Positions 53,167 through 56,451 of a DNA stretch of 56,451 nucleotides are shown here, one piece after another. Every line of letters begins with the position of its first letter. The stretch's first letter is position 1. Origin of the DNA: an uncultured Muribaculum sp. (GTDB taxonomy: Bacteria; Bacteroidota; Bacteroidia; Bacteroidales; Muribaculaceae); NCBI GenBank assembly GCA_910587665.1, contig CAJUMZ010000022.1, positions 1 to 56,451 on the forward strand, read 5' to 3'. Position numbers and translations under genes: made by a program. The notes under the pieces were generated by a model that was given only the letters and a program-made list of their open reading frames with translations, did not search any database and was not told where the DNA came from.

Positions 53167-53197
53167 TTTGCAAAATCAAAATTTATGTTTAACTTTG
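53167..53197 (+). promoter_or_regulatory. Consensus promoter of asnA
   Basis: TTTG (53167-53170), exactly 19 bases, then TAACTTTG (53190-53197). RNA should start near 53201, giving a 26-nt leader. Confidence 0.75.
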
Positions 53198-53226
53198 CGA
53201 TGTTTTAACTGCATAATGACAAAACT

Positions 53227-54261
53227 ATGACACTTATCATTCCCTCCAGATACAAGCAGAAACTGCTTCCGGAGACTACAGAAATAGCCATCAAGGCTAT
53301 AAAAGAGGGGTTTCAGACCGAGCTTGCCTCGGCGCTTAACCTGCGACGCGTCACCGCGCCGCTGTTTGTGCTTGCGGGCACAGGTCTTAACGACGATCTC
53401 AACGGAGTGGAGCATGCCGTGTCGTTTACTATCGACGCCATGGGAGGGAAGCGTGCCGAGGTGGTGCATTCGCTCGCCAAGTGGAAGCGCGCCAAGCTCG
53501 GCGCCTATGGGATAGCTCCCGGCTACGGACTGTATACCGACATGAACGCTATCCGCACGTTTGAGGATCTCGACAACCTGCATTCACTATATGTCGACCA
53601 ATGGGACTGGGAGAAGACCATCAACCCCGAAGACCGCAACCTTGACTATCTGAAGGCTACGGCTGAGAAAATATATAATGTAGTGAGGGAAATCGAGCGG
53701 CGTATCTACAAGCAGTTTCCCCATATCACGCCGAGGCTTCCCGAAAAACTGACATTCGTGCATGCCGAGCAGTTGCTGAAAGAGTACCCCGGTCTGTCAC
53801 CGCGCGAGCGCGAGGCTGAAGCGGCTAAAAAGTATGGCGCTATTTTCCTTATCGGCATAGGCAACCCCCTTAGCGACGGCGAGCCTCACGACGGCCGTGC
53901 GCCCGACTATGACGACTGGATCACCCCTAACTCCGACGGGTACATCGGTCTTAACGGCGACCTTATATTCTGGGACAATGTGCTTGACACTCCTTTCGAG
54001 CTGTCGTCGATGGGCATCCGCGTAAGTCCCGAGTCGCTCAGGAAGCAGCTTGCCGCGAGGGGATGTGAGGATCGCGCGGAACTGACATTCCACAAGGCGT
54101 TGCTCAACGGCGAGCTGCCTTATTCAATAGGCGGCGGTATCGGTCAGAGCCGTCTGTGCATGTTCCTTCTCCAGAAGGCGCATATCGGGGAGGTGCAGGC
54201 TTCAATCTGGCCCGAAGACCAGATTGAAGAGTGCAAGAAGGCGGGAATCAACCTTTTGTGA
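53227..54261 (+). CDS. asnA: Asparagine synthetase A (aspartate-ammonia ligase)
   Basis: AsnA makes asparagine from aspartate, ammonia and ATP. The 344-aa length and class II aminoacyl-tRNA-synthetase-like fold are typical. Motifs are SFTIDAMGGKRAEVVHSLAK, LGAYGIAPGYG, YVDQWDWEK and, at the end, GGGIGQSRLCMFLLQKAHIG with the ATP-binding arginine. It is monocistronic with a consensus promoter. Its last 14 bases overlap the end of the convergent spanin-like gene. Confidence 0.97.
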   Translation: MTLIIPSRYKQKLLPETTEIAIKAIKEGFQTELASALNLRRVTAPLFVLAGTGLNDDLNGVEHAVSFTIDAMGGKRAEVVHSLAKWKRAKLGAYGIAPGYGLYTDMNAIRTFEDLDNLHSLYVDQWDWEKTINPEDRNLDYLKATAEKIYNVVREIERRIYKQFPHITPRLPEKLTFVHAEQLLKEYPGLSPREREAEAAKKYGAIFLIGIGNPLSDGEPHDGRAPDYDDWITPNSDGYIGLNGDLIFWDNVLDTPFELSSMGIRVSPESLRKQLAARGCEDRAELTFHKALLNGELPYSIGGGIGQSRLCMFLLQKAHIGEVQASIWPEDQIEECKKAGINLL

Positions 54262-54622
54262 CACGACGGAATATACCGAGGCATAATATTGATGCCAGGG
54301 CAATGATAACGGGGAGACGCCAACGCGAGGCGTCTCCCTTTTTGCTTTCGGGCGGGAGGGTGATCCTGATGGTGTCGGTGCTTGTCTCCCTCACCGTGTC
54401 AATGCGGGTGACTGTGCGGTAGAGGGTGCGGGTGCGCGCCTCTTTCACGGAGTCGCCCCTTACCTCGACCCTCACGCTGTCGAGCAGATAGAGGGTGTCG
54501 CGCCATATTGAGGCGGAGTAGAGCGAGTCGGAAGCCGTCGACACCACGGGCGTATAGACCGTGCGGGTGCAGGATGCTCCGGCGCATAGCAGCATGGCGG
54601 ATATAAGCAGGCGGGTTTTCAT
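54248..54622 (-). CDS. Phage-type lipoprotein with C-terminal TM helix (unimolecular spanin candidate)
   Basis: This 124-aa protein has lipobox GASC (C18) at the N terminus and a hydrophobic helix at about 101-117 (LPVIIALASILCLGIF) followed by RRVTKG. The middle (19-98) is rich in T, V, R and D (RTLYRTVTRIDTVRETSTD), a style I know from Bacteroidales prophage proteins. An outer-membrane lipid anchor plus an inner-membrane helix in one chain is the layout of u-spanins such as T1 gp11, which fuse the membranes during lysis. It overlaps the portal gene by ATGA. It could instead be an unrelated envelope lipoprotein. Confidence 0.6.
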   Translation of the reverse strand: MKTRLLISAMLLCAGASCTRTVYTPVVSTASDSLYSASIWRDTLYLLDSVRVEVRGDSVKEARTRTLYRTVTRIDTVRETSTDTIRITLPPESKKGDASRWRLPVIIALASILCLGIFRRVTKG

Positions 54623-55998
54623 GACTGGAATGATGCGAGTTTACGGTCGCGCATAGCGATGAATGAGTCAAACGAGTCGATGATGTCGGAGAGTGCCACC
54701 ATCGCGCTGTCGTAACGCTCCCGGTAGAGCTGCGCCGACCCGTCGCCGGTGGTGTTGAAGCCTCGTAGCGCGCTTGTGACCCCCGACACCTCAGAGATCA
54801 GCCTGAGTTGCTGGTCGACCATTGCGCTCACGCCGAGATTGCCCGGCGAGGAGTGTAGCTGCTGCGGTCCCGGAAGCCCGGGTATGCCGTGATACATCAC
54901 TATCGCGTCGGATTGCGCCCATTGCTTGCCCACCACCTCGACCGGCATGCTGCGCGACTCCTGGTTGTCAGGAAAGAGCAATACCCCTTTTGCCGCCGTG
55001 GAGAGTATGCGGTCATTGAGCGTGAGCAGGCGGTTGATGCTACGCTGCTGCTCGATCACATCTTCCACAAAAGAGTGTATCTCCCCGTCGATAAACGGGT
55101 AAAAACGGAACAGATAAGGATGGTCGGGGGCGGTGTACTCGTCGATCATCTCGCCAGTGGGCGCATAGAAGCGGCAATGCCACTGCGGGGTGAGTTCCCA
55201 GCGTATGTGGAGCGGGGCTATGCCTTTCTTCTTGCGCCGCGACTGCTCGCGCAGCAACGACGGGTGGCGCGACATGCCGGTGAAATAAAACCTGCCCGTC
55301 GTCTCGTCGTGGCACCGCAGGCGTTCGATGGTGTCGAGCGACCACACCTCGATCACGCGGCACAATCCCGCGTCGGCGTGATAGAAGTCGAGCCGGTCGT
55401 TGAACGACTGCCCCGTGACGCGAAACTCGCGGTCGGTGTTGCGCATAAACTCCGAGCTGTATATCTCCTTGATTTTCAGTGCGCGACTTCGGTCGCCGTG
55501 GGAGTGGCGCATCATCACCTGCTTCAGCGACATGTCGTGGAGCTCGCCTATAAGCTCCACGTCGTTGCGCGCACAGCCGGAGTTGCTTCCAATGAAGAAG
55601 CGCGCCGGGCTTACCGTCAGTGTGGCGCTTCCGGTACCTGACAGACCGAGCCCGGAGATGACCCGCTGCACGGCACACCCCGATATGAGATACTCCTCGA
55701 AGGTGCGGGCATCGGTCTCCATGATGTCGGCATTGTCGCGCTCCGCCTTTCTCGCCGAGCGGTAGCAGCCTACGACCGTCTTTACCAGCTGTCGTATGAT
55801 ATTGTTGGTGACGGGATTTTCACCTTTTGACATTCTCTGCTCGCGCTCGGAGAGCGATGTGCCCTCGGCGTCGGTGACGATGTCGCCCCACTGGTCGCCG
55901 AAAGTGTAGCGTTTCAGTCTCAGTCGCCGGCGGCGCAGGTCGTCACATTGTTGCCATGCGATGAATGCCTTTTGCATGGGTAGGGGAGTGTTTTTCAT
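54619..55998 (-). CDS. Phage portal-like protein
   Basis: This 459-aa protein resembles P22-type portal proteins of tailed phages, which form the DNA gate of the capsid. The start MQKAFIAWQQCDDLRRRR and GENPVTNNIIRQLVKTVVG, the central DVIEQQRSINRLLTLNDRI, and VSAMVDQQLRLISEVSGV followed by ALRGF fit the family. It is shorter than P22 portal (about 725 aa) and stops soon after the ALRG motif, so the C-terminal region is reduced or missing. It is coupled by ATGA overlaps to genes on both sides. Confidence 0.7.
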   Translation of the reverse strand: MKNTPLPMQKAFIAWQQCDDLRRRRLRLKRYTFGDQWGDIVTDAEGTSLSEREQRMSKGENPVTNNIIRQLVKTVVGCYRSARKAERDNADIMETDARTFEEYLISGCAVQRVISGLGLSGTGSATLTVSPARFFIGSNSGCARNDVELIGELHDMSLKQVMMRHSHGDRSRALKIKEIYSSEFMRNTDREFRVTGQSFNDRLDFYHADAGLCRVIEVWSLDTIERLRCHDETTGRFYFTGMSRHPSLLREQSRRKKKGIAPLHIRWELTPQWHCRFYAPTGEMIDEYTAPDHPYLFRFYPFIDGEIHSFVEDVIEQQRSINRLLTLNDRILSTAAKGVLLFPDNQESRSMPVEVVGKQWAQSDAIVMYHGIPGLPGPQQLHSSPGNLGVSAMVDQQLRLISEVSGVTSALRGFNTTGDGSAQLYRERYDSAMVALSDIIDSFDSFIAMRDRKLASFQS

Positions 55999-56451
55999 GG
56001 TGTGGTTTCAAAGTAAAAAGATTTGATTGTCGATAAAGCCGCGGAGTCAAGGTGATACATGTCGGGGTCATCGGTTATCGCTGTCACTGTGAGCCTGTTG
56101 TCATCTCCGGCGGGAGCGTGGACAGTCATTCGCCTGCCGTCGATCACCGCCACCGGTGCGTCGGCTGTGCCGCGTGAGTAGGGCGAGCGTTGCCGCCGTG
56201 CCATGCGCGATTCCGGGTCGCGTGTTATCAGTGCCGGTGATTTCCATCCTTCCATGTCGACGGCGACCACCCTTATCACATTTTCGGGGAGCATGACTGT
56301 CATTGATCCGTCGGGATTGGCGACGGGCTGAAGGCGGTCGCTGATGTCGACCGGGGCGAGCATCGCCGGGTCGCCCGCTGCAAGGAGGCGCGAATACCAG
56401 TTGGAAAAGCCGGGGCTGATTGACCCCGGGAAGCAAAGTGCACTTGACCCC
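55995..56451 (-). CDS. Unknown phage-associated protein, cut by the window edge
   Basis: The frame ends at 55995 and stays open to the last base. Codons before the first ATG (56363) read as plausible protein, including SNWYSRLLAAGDPAML, so the gene very likely starts outside the window and at least 152 residues are visible. The visible part is beta-rich (PDGSMTVMLPENVIRVVAV, VIDGRRMTVHAPAGDDNRL) and I cannot name a family. It overlaps the portal start by ATGA. A small head or adaptor protein is possible by position only. Confidence 0.6.
   Translation of the reverse strand, partial: GSSALCFPGSISPGFSNWYSRLLAAGDPAMLAPVDISDRLQPVANPDGSMTVMLPENVIRVVAVDMEGWKSPALITRDPESRMARRQRSPYSRGTADAPVAVIDGRRMTVHAPAGDDNRLTVTAITDDPDMYHLDSAALSTIKSFYFETTP

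Noticed and set aside
1..56451. CRISPR arrays, rRNA genes, insertion sequences and integrases
   Set aside because: No regular repeat-spacer pattern, no rRNA sequence, and no transposase or recombinase protein was seen on either strand.

Overview
The window comes from a Bacteroidota chromosome, order Bacteroidales. It has two SusC/SusD polysaccharide utilisation loci (PULs), promoters of the TTTG-N19-21-TAnnTTTG type, BACON domains and almost no Shine-Dalgarno sequences. Muribaculaceae or a close gut lineage is my best guess, inferred from gene style only. Most genes are GC-rich, but 13.4-21.5 kb is clearly AT-richer.

Layout. 0.1-4.1 kb: a tRNA with CAT anticodon, a DUF5106/thioredoxin-like exported protein, and a leftward operon of a C69 dipeptidase with queF and queC. 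4.2-7.1 kb: a secreted GH13 alpha-amylase with two starch-binding modules. 7.2-33.8 kb: a large pectin (homogalacturonan) locus. It holds two PL1 pectate lyases and a GH28 (leftward), a SusC/SusD pair with two unrecognised exported proteins (rightward), two adjacent toxin-antitoxin modules, a membrane-spanning AraC-type regulator, and a seven-gene run of GH43, CE8 pectin methylesterase, uxaB, uxaA, uxaC and an ExuT-like transporter that ends at a strong terminator (six genes plus a structured leader). Together these would cut and de-esterify homogalacturonan, import the products and turn galacturonate into 2-keto-3-deoxygluconate (KDG). KDG kinase, KDPG aldolase and an unsaturated uronyl hydrolase are not in the window.

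33.8-36.9 kb: a three-domain surface lipoprotein and a DUF3943 outer-membrane protein. 37-53 kb: a second leftward PUL, probably for beta-1,3- or mixed-linkage glucan: GH2, a LuxR-type membrane-spanning regulator, GH16, GH3, SusC, SusD and a surface glycan-binding lipoprotein. 53.2-54.3 kb: asnA. 54.2-56.45 kb: the end of a phage-like operon (unknown protein running off the window, portal-like protein, and a lipoprotein with unimolecular-spanin topology).

Most interesting points: (a) a composition switch inside the pectin susC gene that lasts to the end of the next three genes, suggesting cassette replacement; (b) two different toxin-antitoxin modules carrying the same REP-like block and promoter, one almost leaderless; (c) a structured leader with two micro-ORFs before the galacturonate operon; (d) three helically phased TTGACGTA boxes upstream of the beta-glucan operon; (e) both PULs use sensor-regulators without kinase or receiver domains; (f) a u-spanin candidate beside a portal gene. 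All family assignments were made by reading the sequence, without database searches.
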